Origin: Tomocerus qinae
Lineage: Eukaryota; Arthropoda; Collembola; Entomobryomorpha; Tomoceridae
Length of the DNA: 64,000 nucleotides
Assembly: GCA_020055645.1 (NCBI GenBank)
Contig: CM034549.1
Coordinates: 25,751,930 to 25,815,929 of the forward strand
Direction of reading: 5' to 3'
Part shown: one piece after another, positions 1 through 13,100 of the stretch
How positions within the stretch are numbered: the first letter of the stretch is position 1
How the letters are laid out: each line of letters begins with the position of its first letter
The notes under the pieces: generated by a model
What the model was told of the DNA's origin: nothing
The model's database searches: none
Seen by the model: the letters and a program-made list of their open reading frames with translations, nothing else
Made by a program: the position numbers and the translations under genes

Positions 1-1111
1 ATGCCCGCGAAGGCCAAGAAAGGTAAACCTGCATTTCCTACAAGTCCCAGTATATTATGCCATTTTATTAGTCCTGTCAATGGAACTATCGTACAGAGAA
101 CCCCAGAAACTGAAACAACAGGGAGAAACAAATGTCGGAAGCAGTCATGGAACCCTATATTCAGGATCTGCAATTGTCTGAAGAGTTTTGCTTGCTTTTC
201 CAATTCCACATGACAATTTGGATTTCTCAGAGGCTGTCTAATTGGTATTAAAAGGAAATCTTGTGTTAACATGTAATTGAAACATGGAAAATCAAGAAAA
301 AACTTTTCTTACTTAATCATATACTTGACTGTATCAGTCAGAGCAAACTGGACCAATGGAACCGAAAATACGAGGCTGTAGGCCGCAAAGACAGCATGTG
401 CGAAAAAATAAACTTCGACCAAATAAAATAATGTCATTTCTGTAAATGACATTTCTTTGCAATTGCTGTAGAGAACAGAGGAGAAGAAACGAGGGCTGCA
501 AGGGGCTAGAATAAATATACAAGAAGTTGCGAAAGGATTCACATAAATGCTTGCAAAGGAAAGATTGAAAAACGGTCGGAGAATATCCGCGGAGCTTTTA
601 TATCCGTTTTTCTTCATTTCCTCTGAAAATAATCCGAATTAAGAATTAGTAATTATCATAATTCAATATATGATTTATTCTGCCGAAAAGGCCATATCTT
701 ACTCCACCCGTGAAATCCCGATTGATTAAAAATACTGAACTTACCAATCAAGCGATTGTTGAACAGTAAAAGTGAGTTTATCAACTCGAGCAATTGTTTT
801 CTTTTGATGCAGTAAGTTAGATCGACAAATGAGACACACGTGAACATAACTCCCCACATGAAATGGACGATTAGAGTGATTAAGTTGCCTTTTGTTTCGC
901 CGTATGCAACTGCCTGGACAAATCTGAAATATATGAAACCAGTATAAAACCAAAACCAAAAAACGTTGAATTTCCAAAACAGTTTCCTAAATCGTCCCTT
1001 TTCTTCATGTAACATTTTCGTTTTCTTATCATAGTAAATCGGAATGTAGCCCATTATGTGAGCTAAATTAATTTCCCTGAAATACAATTTAAATGCTTCT
1101 TTTGTTATCAT
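1..1111 (-). CDS. Gustatory-receptor-like 7TM chemoreceptor, 5' part (runs off left edge)
   Basis: Three exons are seen: 1111..745, 622..313 and 237..1. Phases agree (1 nt, then 2 nt carried over), with donors GTAAGT and GTAAGA and acceptors TTTTCAG and AATTAG. About 305 residues lie in the window and the gene continues beyond base 1. The N-terminus is short and cytosolic-looking (GYIPIYYDKKT). Hydrophobic segments follow, for example FWFWFYTGFIYFRFV, LITLIVHFMWGVMFTCVSF, and a segment around VEVYFFAHAVFAAYSLVF. The third exon contains a loop (KLFRQLQILNIGFHDCFR) and a further membrane segment. Length, repeated membrane segments and the exon-3 loop style resemble the large gustatory-receptor expansions of springtails. 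I recognise the family by style rather than by a defining motif, and the TYhxxxxxQF end lies outside the window. The start ATG at 1111 is the first in the open frame. The plus-strand ORF over 1-213 is antisense to exon 3. Confidence 0.7.
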
Positions 1112-3031
1112 GTTTGAAAATTATGGAGAAGATTTTAAAATGATGCAGAAGATTTGAACAGAGTAAACAGAAGGTGTAGAATGAATTCGCTCGTTGAAAT
1201 GCCATCGCTTAAATCCAGGCAGATTGAGGAACAATGAAAAGCAGCAGTAAAGGAATAATGGGAATTAGACACTTATCTTGATAGTTTTCTTATGTTTTAT
1301 TGATTTGTCGTGTGGTTCTTCTTGTACCTTCGCTCCTTGGAGTTTACGGAACACAATATTCCACACTGTATTGTACATTCCTTCCTTATGCTTAAATGCT
1401 TATTAGATACAAAGTTACTATTCTGTAGAATAACTAGGTAGGCACGATAAAGTATTTTGCTCAACACTTTTCATCAATAATATACAGCTCATTGAGAAAG
1501 TTCCCTGCGTATTTTCTACGTAGTTTCTAACACCGTATGCATAAGATTGCATTCAAATGTCACGCCATGAAAATGCATGTTAAAACCTAGAAGTTGAAGC
1601 ATTTATTGAACGAACAATATTACTTTCCCATCCATGTCCTATATATATGTCCTCATTTTTACAATCTTCCAGGCATCGGAAAAATTATCTGATGCAACAG
1701 AGTAACAGCCGGGCCCGCTTCCCAAATTCCAAGCTTAACTCCGCCTTCAAGCCACACCCCCTTAGAGGCAGGGCTATAAAGCCAGTTAATTGCTCATTAC
1801 ATCTTCCCGATGTAAACATCCTTTAAGTGTCTGTAAATAAAATCAATATTGAATGTTGACCTTTTCAAGAGTGTTAATTAAAGGTTCATCCTGATTAGAC
1901 ACCAAAATAAATGAAGAAAAGCAAACTGTTTATCCAAGATTTCTGGAAATGTTATTTCTTTCGCCAAAATTATATTAGAAATCATTAGTGCTCCAAAAAT
2001 ACGCTATCGTCAATAAATTCGATTCATAGCTCAATGAAATCACATAGTGCAATTATTTTTGCTAGTGGCATTTTATGGTAGCAATTTTCCTCATTTCCAT
2101 ATAGTTCTTCTGTAATAATATAGTAATTAAGAATAATATATACGTATTATATTATTACTACTACCTCCTTCAATCCTACACCTGCGACACTTACTATATT
2201 CATAGAGGTAAGCAGAATCTGTTTTTACTAAATATGAACTATGTTCTGTTATCCAAACAGAAGGACAAGTAGTAGGCCATTTAAGGTCCTCATAAATTAT
2301 ATAGACCTTTCCAATAATTTGACCTTTTATTATTGCCATAAACAAGTTCCGCAGAATTATAGCAACCTGGTTAGAATTATTGCTCAATTCCAGATGTGGC
2401 GACAATATTAAGTAAATTATAATGACTATAATGAGCTCCTGATATCCCGATGAGAGGATTGGCTCAGGAATTTCACAATAATGATCATTCATTATGTATC
2501 TCCAGACACAAGAGTGTGGCGGTAAACTGCTGGAATATTCATTGTCTTACTTACAGTGAAGTTACATTTTTATTATACTCCTCGACAACTACCAAGTGTT
2601 TAGTTTACTTAGGATAGCTTATGATCGAATAGTTGAATTCGGTTGAATTCTTCCTTATTTTCCCTATTTTGCGTGCTTATACTCCCGGATGATTTTCTCA
2701 ATATATTTTTGCTATTCACAATGCTTCCAATAAATTCGCTTTCAATATTTTCCAGGAAAATTGAGAATATTCTCACCCACTCCCAAGTTTCCCGCTTCCA
2801 GAGAAAGGGGAAAATCATACAGAATATACAGAAGCAAACATTTTTATTAGTTCAATATCAAATTTTTATTCCAGCTGATGATTTTTTTCAAAAGTTGTGT
2901 GGCAGTCTTTAGTGTGTGTACTATTAACCAATTGTTAAGCAAGTTGAAAGTAGAACAAGGACGTATCCAGAGGGGGCCTTGATTTTGAAAAACCCAGAAC
3001 CTTAATGACATTTATATAATTAGAAACGTAT
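1112..3031. other. Intergenic region between chemoreceptor and ABCA gene
   Basis: Divided between the upstream side of the chemoreceptor (left) and the 3' side of the ABCA gene (right). An AATAAA signal on the minus strand at 2848..2843 could serve the ABCA mRNA. A GC-richer patch around 1700-1850 carries TATAAAG followed about 50 bp later by AATAAA, reminiscent of a solo LTR but without clear ends. The 121-codon minus-strand ORF at 2127-2492 has no recognisable family and is AT-repeat-rich; I do not call it a gene. Confidence 0.5.
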
Positions 3032-6000
3032 TCAAGCCACACGAGATCCATGTTGCTGACGGGCAAATGTTAAAAAGACTTGTTCCAGAGTTGTTTCACC
3101 AATCGAATAATGGTCTATGATGTTATGTTTTTCTTTAATTTCTTCCATGATTTTGAACACAACATCCCAGGTCATTGAGCCATCCTGCAATTGATATTGC
3201 ATGATGTTAGTGTGGACCTCCTTCAAAAACACTTTTTGGTACTTGCTTAATATTTCATCCTGTAAATCTGTAACGGCCTTGAAATTGTCCAGGACTTTTC
3301 CTGTATCTTCTTCTGGGTTGTCCAAGGGAATGTTGAATTTCAGCTTGATAGTTAAACTGTATCCTTCTCCGAATTTCTTTTTTATATGAGGAGCTCCTCC
3401 GAGGCATTGAAACTGGCCATTGACCATGATACCCAAACGAGAGCACAGAGCTTCACACTCGTCCATGCTGTGTGAAGTGAATATCACGGCTTGACCCGCG
3501 TCCTTCACAGACGAAATGATCTTCCAAAACTGCCGTCGACAGACTGGATCAACTCCAGAAGTTGGTTCATCCAAGAGAATTATCGGAGGATTTCCAATCA
3601 GGCCTAACCCCGCACTCAGTCTTCTTTTCATCCCTCCGCTGTAGGTTTTACACTGTACATTACCAGCATCAGTCAACCCCAATTTATCCAACCACTTGCT
3701 GGTTTCTCTTTTAAGGGATGCAGGTGGAACGCCCCTCAGTCGTCCGTAGAAGTTCAACATTTCTCTTCCGGTCATAAATGGTATTAAAGGATCGAACTGT
3801 GGACAATAGCCAAACTGTCTTATGAAATTATTCTTATCGTCCTTTAGACTGATATTTCCAATATACGCATTCCCTTCACTAGAAAATTCATCTCCGATTA
3901 GCATTCGAAAACACGTAGTTTTTCCAGCTCCGTTGACTCCGAGCAATCCGAAACATTCTCCGTGCTTTACACCAAAGCTGATATTTGAAACTGCAGCAAA
4001 GCTCTTGTAACATTTACATAAATTCTGTACAACAATTGAATCCACTTCAATTTGTATTTTCACGGCATCTTCTGTATCGTTTACTGCTAAATCACTCTGT
4101 AGTTCATAGCTTTTTGGAGCGTCGTAATTCTGGTCTTCAGTATTAAGCCCTTCTGTATTGTCGGGGGAAATCTCTTCAGGTGCCAAATTGGCAAGATCAG
4201 TATTTGGACGTCTGTTACCAAGTAAATGTGATTTGGGTCTAAAGACTGTAGCATGAACTCTTTCGGCCTCCGCAATGACATCTTCGTCGGTAGGATAATT
4301 CGCTTGAAATTCAACTAAATATTTCTGAGGACGAATTTTTTCCTTGATTTTTTCTATTAGACCATACTCCACCATAAACAATAAAATGTAGTAAATCACA
4401 CCGAAAAAAAACATCCAGAACAACTCTTGACCAATTCCTAACATCTTGGCTTCATCATGACATGATAAGTCAGACCTTTTAAGTAAAGAAGATTCATGTT
4501 TCCAAGTTAAGAATGGTATCTTTCCTTCACAACTAAAAATACTACCACATTTGGCAATGCCCTCATGGCAAGGTTCTGCAAATATAGGCAATAATATCAT
4601 ATTAACTATTTAAGTAGTTAGTACTATTTCACGAAATTTCACGAACACGAGTAATACAATAAGTTGTAGTAATGATAGCACTTAACTGCAACAACCCTTA
4701 AGACTAGTGAAGGCTGTCGGATGCTTTCTGCACATTAGATTTTTGTCAGGTCCGAGTAACTTGCATCGGTTGTTTTCTATTGCAATGCTTGGAAACTTAA
4801 TGAAACACATAGCGAGCCCAAGTGTAGGATTGGCTATGGACACGACTCGGAAGACAATTCCCAAATGATAAAGAAAAATGTAGATGTTTCTTTCAAATTC
4901 CTTCATAGGGTCTGTACTCATTCTAGTATCATAAGATATATCGCTGATGTATTCCAAAAGAAATGTAAAGTTCGCCAAAATAAGTGCTTAATAAAAGATT
5001 CAATTTAATTGTTTCAGTTAATAATGCCCATTTGCCCATGCAGTAATGATTACTAAAGTTATACTAAAGATGAATGAATGGATGAATAATTGGATTGGAT
5101 GAATAAGGTTTACCTGTGAAAGAATGCAGATTAACAAGGGTAGAAAACCCTTTGGATGGGACCGAAACGAAATTGCTTTTCAAATACGATAGTGGCATTA
5201 CGGAGAAAGCATACACCATAAATATAAGAAAAATGACACCTGTAATGTTACCGCACAAAATTCATCATACTGCTTATATTTGTGATTTCATACGTGTTAA
5301 CTATTGAAATTTGAAAGTGTCTATTACCTGCACCATACCCTGCTGTGTATAATTCAAGAGGTTGGACTATCAAGAAGCATATTAACATCAGGCAGGTTAC
5401 CAAAATCATCATAAGAAAATCGCTCAGAAATGTAGTTAACCAGTAGAGGAGAGGACGGACTCCTGTCATCATTTGCAAATGCTTTCCCTAATGGCAGGTA
5501 AGTATAAAATCAAAGCCTTAGGCTAGAGATAATGACGTTATGTAATTCAAACTATTTTAAACTGAAGTGTATATACTATCATTCCCTATGCCGCAGCGAG
5601 GGGGGGCACCGGGGCACATGCCCCCCCGAAATAGAGAAAAATAAGGAAAATTTTGTCTAAAATCGCAAAAAATCGATAAAATTTTTTTCTCGGTGCCCCT
5701 CCCGAAATGTTCCACCTCAATTGTATTATTGATAAAGCATGAGATTAGAATACCTAAAAGGCCGAACTGGGAATTTTTCCCATCTTCTAGCTTGTTTCCC
5801 AGCCCCAGGTTAATAGAAATCTACCACTACAGAGTCATTTTAAGCTATACCTGCTGATTTACGCTAATTAACCAAAGAGAGGCTACTCAATAATTAATTT
5901 AATTAAGATTTCGAGGAGCAATTCATAAGTTACCCAAAAAATTCAACTGATATAAATTTGCAATCAGCATCCTAAAATTAACTAATCAGTCTATCAGCTT

Positions 6001-9000
6001 ACTCAGTGTACTTTTCCGGTTACAGTAAGCACATTTACCTTGCATACCCTCTCCTCCGAGGGAAACATCAGATAACTTGCTGCCAGCATGGCAAAAGGAA
6101 GAGGTAGCATCATATCAAACATGACTACTATTTCCCAGGAATTATCGAATCTAGTTTCAGCTGTCTCAATGATATCGGTAGGGGTTTTCGTTCTCAAAGG
6201 ATGGTTTGTTATTTCAATTTTCCGTGCAACTTTGGTATTTAGAGGTCTATTTTTATCGTTGGCGATTATTTTGAGAATAGTATTAGATGCTGCATTCAAT
6301 GCTAAAGGCTCCGAGTGGGCATAACTCCCTGAATACAAAACCTTAATGGTCATATCGGCGATGTTCGTTCCCTTTTTCTCCATTTCTGCAGCGATGACAT
6401 ATTTGAATTCATACTTTTCAGCATTTTTATCTTTTTCGGACAGAAGATACGTGTACATGTTAGGGGAATAGGGTCCTGGACGAATAATTTCTGTAGTTCC
6501 TATTCCCTCTGTAGTCTGGAAAAAGTATTTGCACATATCATCTGCTGCAGTTGTCCCTGGCATGCATAGAGTGATTGGGTCTCCGTAAGAACGTAAAGAT
6601 ATCTTCAGTGGAGGATAGTCAGAAATATCAGAAGCAAATGAACTTCTGGATAACCAAGAAACAAGTAGTACACCGCAGATTGGGGGTAGTAACTGGATGA
6701 CTACCAACCTTATATTCCGAAAATTTCGAACAAATAATTTTATCATTAATCCCCAGAACATCAGCCAGAAGAGGGAGGCTCCCTTTAAACTGTCAAAATT
6801 GTCTGCATCTGTTTTTTCTACTTCATTAGCAAGAGTATCCATATCATCAGCTGGGTGACTTAATTCCCCAACTCGTACAAATACATCGTCCATACTGGGA
6901 ATAGTGAGTCCTATCGTCAAAATTCCAAGTTTTTGTTGGCTCTTAGTCAAATCCGAAAACATATCTGGAAATATAGACGTTTCAGTCGATTCTTCTGGGA
7001 GAGTGATCGCCACTTCGGAGACACTCTTAGTTTCACCTTTCTTGAAGGAAGCAGAGGAGATATATTTTTGGACAACAGAAAGAATTGAATTCCTATCCGC
7101 CTTGTCTGTGAGTGTCACCGTTAAAGTATATCCATCCCCGAAACACTTTTTGAGGAACAAAGGAGTCCCCGCACACTGAAGCTTCCCATCCGCCATGATC
7201 ATAATACGATCTCCCAAAACATCCGCCTCTTCCATGAAATGTGTCGTCAGTACAATTGTTCGTTCTTCTGTTCGCAATGCCAATAACATATCCCAAACTT
7301 CTCTCCGAGCTTCAGGATCCAAACCTGATGTGGGTTCGTCCAAAAAGAGAATTGACGCTTTTCCGACAATTGAATTTGCAAGAGAAAGTCGTCTTTTCTG
7401 ACCTCCTGACAAAGTGGACGCTAAATTAGTCGACTTTTCTCCCAACTTCAAATGATACAGAATATGTTGGGATTCCTTCTTCACCGTGGATGAACTTAGT
7501 CCTTTAAGCATTCCAAAAAATTGTAGATGTTGTGCTACAGTCAATTCGTCAAAAAGTAGATCGTGTTGAGGACAGAGTCCAACAGACTTCCTAACTTCAC
7601 CTATTTGATTAACAATGTTGTATCCATTAACGTAAGCAGTTCCACTTGAGGGTTTGTAAAGTCCGGTCAAAATAGACAATGCCGTCGTTTTTCCCGCTCC
7701 ATTGTGTCCCAACAAAGCTGTAATTTCTCCAGCATACATTTTTGCAGAAAGTCCATCTACGGCAACTTTTTTATTTCCAAACCTTTTCCTGAGATTGCAA
7801 ATTTCTATTCCAACTTTTAAACCTGTCGGTTCTTCTTCAAAGCCTGTTTTGGCATTGTCAGCTGCATCTTCTGAATTTTTTTCAGTGTTTTTCGATTCCA
7901 GTGGCATAACTCTTATTGGTGAGTACCAGGTAGACAACAAGAATGGGTAATACCATGGCTTCCTCAGACCAAATTCGGAAGGAATCACACTCTCGAAGTA
8001 CACAGTGAGAACCATGTAGAGGAAAATGTCAAAAACTAGCATTCCACAAACAGCCAATAAATTTATTTTATCGATTACACTAAAAGGCTCGGTTATGGAA
8101 GACCATCCGATATAGGCTCCTTTGAATTCACGGTCAAGCATAATTTTCAATGCCCAATGGAGGGCCATATTAGGAAATAATGAAGTTGCCAATTTCTCTG
8201 TTAAAGTTGAAGAAAAAATAGATCCACTGTCCACGAAAAAAATGGGCCCATAATAACTGACAATATAAAAGCAAATTCCCACTTCTATTGCAATAGTGGG
8301 TTTGCCGAAAAACGTTGAAATGAAGAAAATGGATGCCACGGTCGCTGTTAAATACAGCATGAGCACAACTATGAACAACGGAATATTTATGTATATTATT
8401 GCTCCTACACCAAAAAAAGGCACAAATATGAAGAAAACCATCAATAAAAGACTAATTGTTAAAAGGGATAAAGAATCGATCATCCATCCAGTCCAGTGCA
8501 TCCAATTAGCTAATCCCATCATCTTCATTAATTCTTTGATTCCTGATTGCTTTTCTTGTATAATCCCGCGGATAATATTTGGAACACATAATGTGAAACT
8601 CAGGATGAAGAGATTTATTAAAATAAGTTTTGCACCAGTAGTATCCAATTTACCCTTTACCTCGACAGGTAACTTTTGTATAGATACTCTCGGAACTGGT
8701 ATGACGGCTCTTTCTACCTTTTTTTGAACAATAATTTTGTCTAGAAGAACTTGTAAAGTTCTGAAGCCTGATTTTTGATATTGTATTTGAGGGGCTGAAA
8801 CTGAGGCACCATTGTTGGTGCGTACTGGTGAATTAAAATTATAAATGAGTAAATCCGTATAAAAGTCAATCCCCTTCATTCTTATTTTGTAGCTGTAAAC
8901 TCCATTCACAGTCAATTTGTCAGGGAAAACAATTGCGGCCTTGAAATTAGGTGGGTTATTCTTCCAAGAATGCATATCCTTTTCAAGCACCATTTCACTT

Positions 9001-9422
9001 TGGTAGTTAACTAACTTGACGAAAAAGTTTGTTGTTGGAGACGTCTTGTTAATTTCTTCAAGTGTAGTTTGAAGTGTTTTCATAATTGGCTGAGTTATAT
9101 AAGTATCTGGTGCATATGCTATTTCTATCCCGCCATTACTGCCAATTAAAGGTTCTAAAAAAGAAGGAAGATAATCTCTGTCTTCTGGAATTTCGAACAA
9201 TTCCTCGGATTCCGGACCTGCCATCCTAGGGCCACCACCGCCAGCCTTTTTGATCTGTTTCAATTTTTTGTCAATTTCGGATCGAATGTATCCAAAGGCC
9301 AGTCCAAATACCATTGATACAAATGTTGGCAAAATAATTAGCCAAGCCGTCGCACAGGGATGTTTCTTTCGGAATAAAAAGTTTTTCCACACGAGCAAGT
9401 AAATTCTCTTGAACAGAATCAT
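3032..9422 (-). CDS. ABCA-subfamily full-length ATP-binding cassette transporter
   Basis: Complete model of five exons: 9422..6039, 5487..5328, 5239..5114, 4986..4687 and 4575..3032. This totals 5514 nt, or 1837 aa, close to the usual 1600-1900 aa of ABCA3-like lipid transporters. Order is TMD1, NBD1, TMD2, NBD2. TMD1 starts with a helix at about residues 20-45, then a large extracellular loop, then helices at about 255-480. NBD1 has Walker A GHNGAGKTT (about 571), signature LSGGQKRR (about 671) and Walker B ILFLDEPTSGLD (about 689) with TTH after it. NBD2 has Walker A GVNGAGKTT (about 1535), signature YSGGMKRRLS (about 1632) and IILLDEPTSGVDP (about 1651). All catalytic motifs are intact, so it should be an active ATPase. 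The family usually exports or flips lipids across plasma or lysosomal membranes; the substrate here is unknown. The start is MILFKRIYLLVWKNF, matching the short cytosolic N-terminus before TM1; the open frame upstream to 9560 is unlike the family. The third splice donor is GTTAAG. Confidence 0.95.
5580..5715. repeat. GC-rich insertion in ABCA intron 1, possible transposon remnant
   Basis: Inside the 551-bp intron 1 of the ABCA gene sits a block starting with a run of G and C (GGGGGGGCACCGGGGCAC, then ATGCCCCCCCGAAA) and ending with GGTGCCCCTCCCGAAATG. The two C-rich ends are direct, not inverted, similarities around an A-rich core. The base composition differs sharply from its surroundings. 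It may be a degraded hAT-like or other miniature element; I see no clear target-site duplication. Confidence 0.3.
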
Positions 9423-9718
9423 TTTGATACTAATTGAAACATACACTTGAGAAAGATAAAGTAATCTTAAACTGCCAAAAGAAATAATAAGAATAGAAAT
9501 CTGGTAGCCTTTAGGTATGAATCTGAAATAGTTCCTCCAAGTCCCAGTCCCACTCCACACCTCAAGTCAAGGTCAAGAATAGGCAAGATGCTTGTAAACA
9601 AATTTGCAATTTCTGGCCTTAGCAACCATATTGTACAACTATATGGGCAACAAAATAAAGCTAAAGGGCTGTCTCTTCGTACTTTATAAAGACGGTTCAG
9701 CCAGTTGGGCATTTTGTG
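9423..9718. other. Region upstream of the ABCA start (promoter/5'UTR side)
   Basis: Lies between the ABCA start codon and the foldback element and should hold the 5' UTR and promoter of that minus-strand gene. No TATA box or initiator can be assigned with confidence. The open frame running upstream from the start to 9560 is probably untranslated. Confidence 0.35.
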
Positions 9719-10187
9719 TATTGTTCCATTACGCTAACATGTCCGTACAGAAAGGATAGGAGATTTATACTTGCTATCCTTCTAATACTAACAAAGTTTC
9801 CATAGGGTTAGATTTGTCGCCAAGTCAGTCTGTGTTAAAATTGATTTAAACCTGTGAAAGCTATGTCACAACGTCCTGCCCCGTACGAAAGTCATTTTGG
9901 ATATGATCTCTACGCTGTTTCCATAGGGCTGTAAAATAACAGATCAAATTGGTCAATCTCCATTTAAGTTTACAAATTTGATCTGTTTTTTACAGCCCTA
10001 TGGAAACAGCTTAGAGATCATACGGGGCAGGACGTTGTGACATAGCTTTCACAGGTTTAAATCAATTTTAACACAGACTGACTTGGCGACAAATCTAACC
10101 CTATGAAAACTTTGTTAGTATTAGAAGGAAAGCAAGTATAAATCTCCTATCCTTTCTGTACGGACATGTTAGCGTAATGGAACAATA
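9719..10187. mobile_element. Foldback inverted-repeat element (MITE-like) with TA target duplication
   Basis: A 465-bp element at 9721-10185 that is almost one long palindrome. It begins TTGTTCCATTACGCTAACAT and ends with the reverse complement. The left arm (9721 to about 9949) and right arm (about 9974 to 10185) pair almost throughout. There are a few substitutions (for example CTATCC against CTTTCC in the complementary arm) and one 18-nt stretch present only in the left arm. About 24 nt in the middle form the loop. TA dinucleotides flank both sides (9719-9720 and 10186-10187), as expected for a Tc1/mariner-type target duplication. There is no coding capacity. It sits about 300 bp upstream of the ABCA start codon. 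The transcribed strand would fold into a very long hairpin, a possible source of small RNAs (inference). Confidence 0.9.
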
Positions 10188-13100
10188 ATCATAATGGAGA
10201 AATCCCGTCAACTGTTTTGGCAAAAAACTGACAATGGGTGAAAATGAAAAAGCTTTCTTGACTACTGTAGTCTACACGAGAAAGAGCCACTACAAAACTA
10301 GTCAAGATTCTTGTATTACCATTACTATGAATTTATTTCATAATAATGGTTTAAGACTCGTCAAGAGTTGATCTGAAATTGCATGGAGTATATAACTTAG
10401 AATGGCGGGCCAGGATCAAAAAAGATATATAACAGATTGGTAAGATAATAATTGTAATAATTATTATTGAATCCCTAGTGTAGTAAATAGCTGGAAAATG
10501 ACCTGTCGGTTGAGCGTGAAAGTAAAGGGTTTTGGATGGTGAATCGGCATGCCAAGTACACACGTTGTGTTGTGTCCTTGGATAATACTTGCAACAGCAT
10601 GCCTTTAGTTCCATTCAAGCGTTGCGTTGACTCAACTGAATGCAGCAAAGTAAACCTGAATGGAATTTGGGGCTTTAGATTATGTCTAACAAAGCAACAT
10701 AGAAAATCAAGCAGCTATTGCATGAGATGCTTAAGGAAAACTGCTAAGTTTCATTCCACTCCAGTTTTCCAGAGTTACATTTCGGTCGGAGAAGGGAGGC
10801 TCGACCTTGGTCCTACTTCGGCTAGATTTGATTTTTCTCCTCGTTGTTCCACGACCTATTTTCTCCTTTTCTCTCCCTCTATTTCCTATTCCCACTATTC
10901 AGTCCAGTTCTCGGTGCAAAGCCAATCGACACTACATTGTGGTTTCCCTTTCCAACCTCGTTTTCTCGACTTTGTACTGTGAATTCCAAAATTTTGAAGC
11001 AAATTACTGTCACAGGTAATTCATCTCATACATTTCTCATATTTACTCCGTTAGAGTTACTAAATTTATAACTGATCATCCTATACTCAAAAATAATATT
11101 GAATTAAGCCAATAAATAAGTTCTTTGTGTCGATTTTCTGTGATAAAAACCTCGATTAATATTTTTACACATATTCTTCGAGGGAATATTGTGTACATTA
11201 ATCTGTACCTTAGTATCTGTATTAATTCAGTGAAAAACAACTTCGAACAGTAGAAAAGCAAGTTAATCAGTTGAGAGTTGTTGTGAGACTGTAAGAGGGA
11301 CTGTTAGTCTGTGACTGCATTGCAGCTACCAAGCAGGAATAGGCGTATTTCTGCGGACCGACTCATTTGCTCACAGTGTAGGAGTGTCTAAAGCACGTGA
11401 TTTCGTTTGTCCAGGAATACAGGAATGAAAAAAACAACTTACGTTCAGTATAGATAAAATACAAACCGAGACATAATCAGTATTCAGAAGTGTTTTATTA
11501 TTCTTTATTTCATTTCATTTCATATACATGCACGCTGTAGAGGATCTTAACAGAAATTGTGAATTCTGCATGTGATGCTTAGGTAGGAAGGATAAGTAGA
11601 AAAATGTTTAAACTTTAGATAAAAGTTTGTTTGCTCGGTTGGATTTTGGATGTGGTAATGAAACATTTCAGAAAACAGGTTTGCTGCATCATCAAAGCAC
11701 GTGCATTTATTACATATCCAGCATTGGATTACAGACCAGGCGAGACTAGCGTAGCGAGATTCCAGACTTTATCAAAACCTATCTACGATCTTTCTTTTCC
11801 AGATCATTGCTTTAAACATTATGATGTAACTTTCGCTTATCTTTCAGTACCACAGAATATAGCCTTCCCCATTTACTTTACATAACTATTATCTACATTG
11901 ACCTTTGACATTTGCATTGGGTCGACAAAGCACGTGAGGACGAAAGGATTATATACATAAATACCAATTCCAACGATTTATGCATTTTTCACTTGTATAA
12001 AACATCTACATATAATTTTCCAGTAGAAAATTTTCTTTCATTGCCATTTTTATTCGATTTTTATCTGAAAATCGCTTAGATTTGAATCTTGTTTTGTGAT
12101 CTATTTTTTGAGTGTGGCAGTGTAGTTTACAGAGTCAAATAGCAATGTTAATCAAAGTGGCACATCTCATAATCTCATTTATTATTTGAGGGTGAGTCAT
12201 TCAGTATAGATGAATATTCTATGTTCAATACTTTTCCTCTGTCTGTAAGCAAATGCCTTCTCACTTTGCAGAGAGATGATCGTACTCTACGTGGTGTTAA
12301 AAATCCCCATTCGCTGCCAACTTGCCAAGTACATTCAGAGTCAGTAGGTATTAATAATAATACGTGTTCACATCTCTAATTACCGTCACAAGGTCAACTT
12401 ACTCCTTTGCGTTTAAACTAAAGCGCAGCAGAGGCAGGTCGAATTTCAAGCTTACGGATATCATGAAGAATATTTCTATATTATTATTTCAATTTCCATA
12501 TAGTCGATTTCAGTAATGGTAACAAAATTAAATTTAAATAATACACTACTATAAATAGCTAGGCATCACATAAGCCTTAAAAAACGCTGTAGTAAAAAAA
12601 ATAAGGGTTGCTAGTTAAAAGTAAAGTAAAAATTATTTTTACTCAGGTCAAAGGTCCCATGTAATCCAACTGAAAGTTCCAACGTGTGTATAAAAACTAT
12701 TTGGAAGGTTTACTTCAATCCATTAGCGAATTTGTGTCAGAATGACAGACGGCAGGAGTAAACGCACACACATGCAGCTGCCGCTATTCATGTACCTGGA
12801 TGGAAGTAGAGTAGATGAGTAGAATGATACTTAGCTAAAACTTATCTACCTTCTTAGCTACCGACATGCCGACGTAACCTTGCATGAAACATCGGAAAAT
12901 TGGGAATGGGAGAGCGTCCGTGTTAACTGAAAACGGTTATGAGTTTTCTGTTGAAAATTATTTTCAACAGAATACTAATAACCTATTCATGTGCTGGCAG
13001 GGATATTGCGGTTTTTGACTTTTCTATTGTTTAGTATTTAAGGATGAATTATATATGCGTAAGATAGGACTTTTTATAATCGGTAATCTTTCTGCGTTTT

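Noticed and set aside
1-213. 70-codon plus-strand ORF at the left edge
   Set aside because: Antisense to a phase-matched chemoreceptor exon with family-like sequence.
2127-2492. 121-codon minus-strand ORF
   Set aside because: No recognisable domain, AT-repeat-derived runs of Ile, no splice partner.
8296-8727. 143-codon plus-strand ORF
   Set aside because: Lies opposite the long ABCA exon, which carries the real coding signal.
10536-10982. 148-codon plus-strand ORF
   Set aside because: Longest intergenic ORF, but skewed composition and no family features or neighbouring exons.
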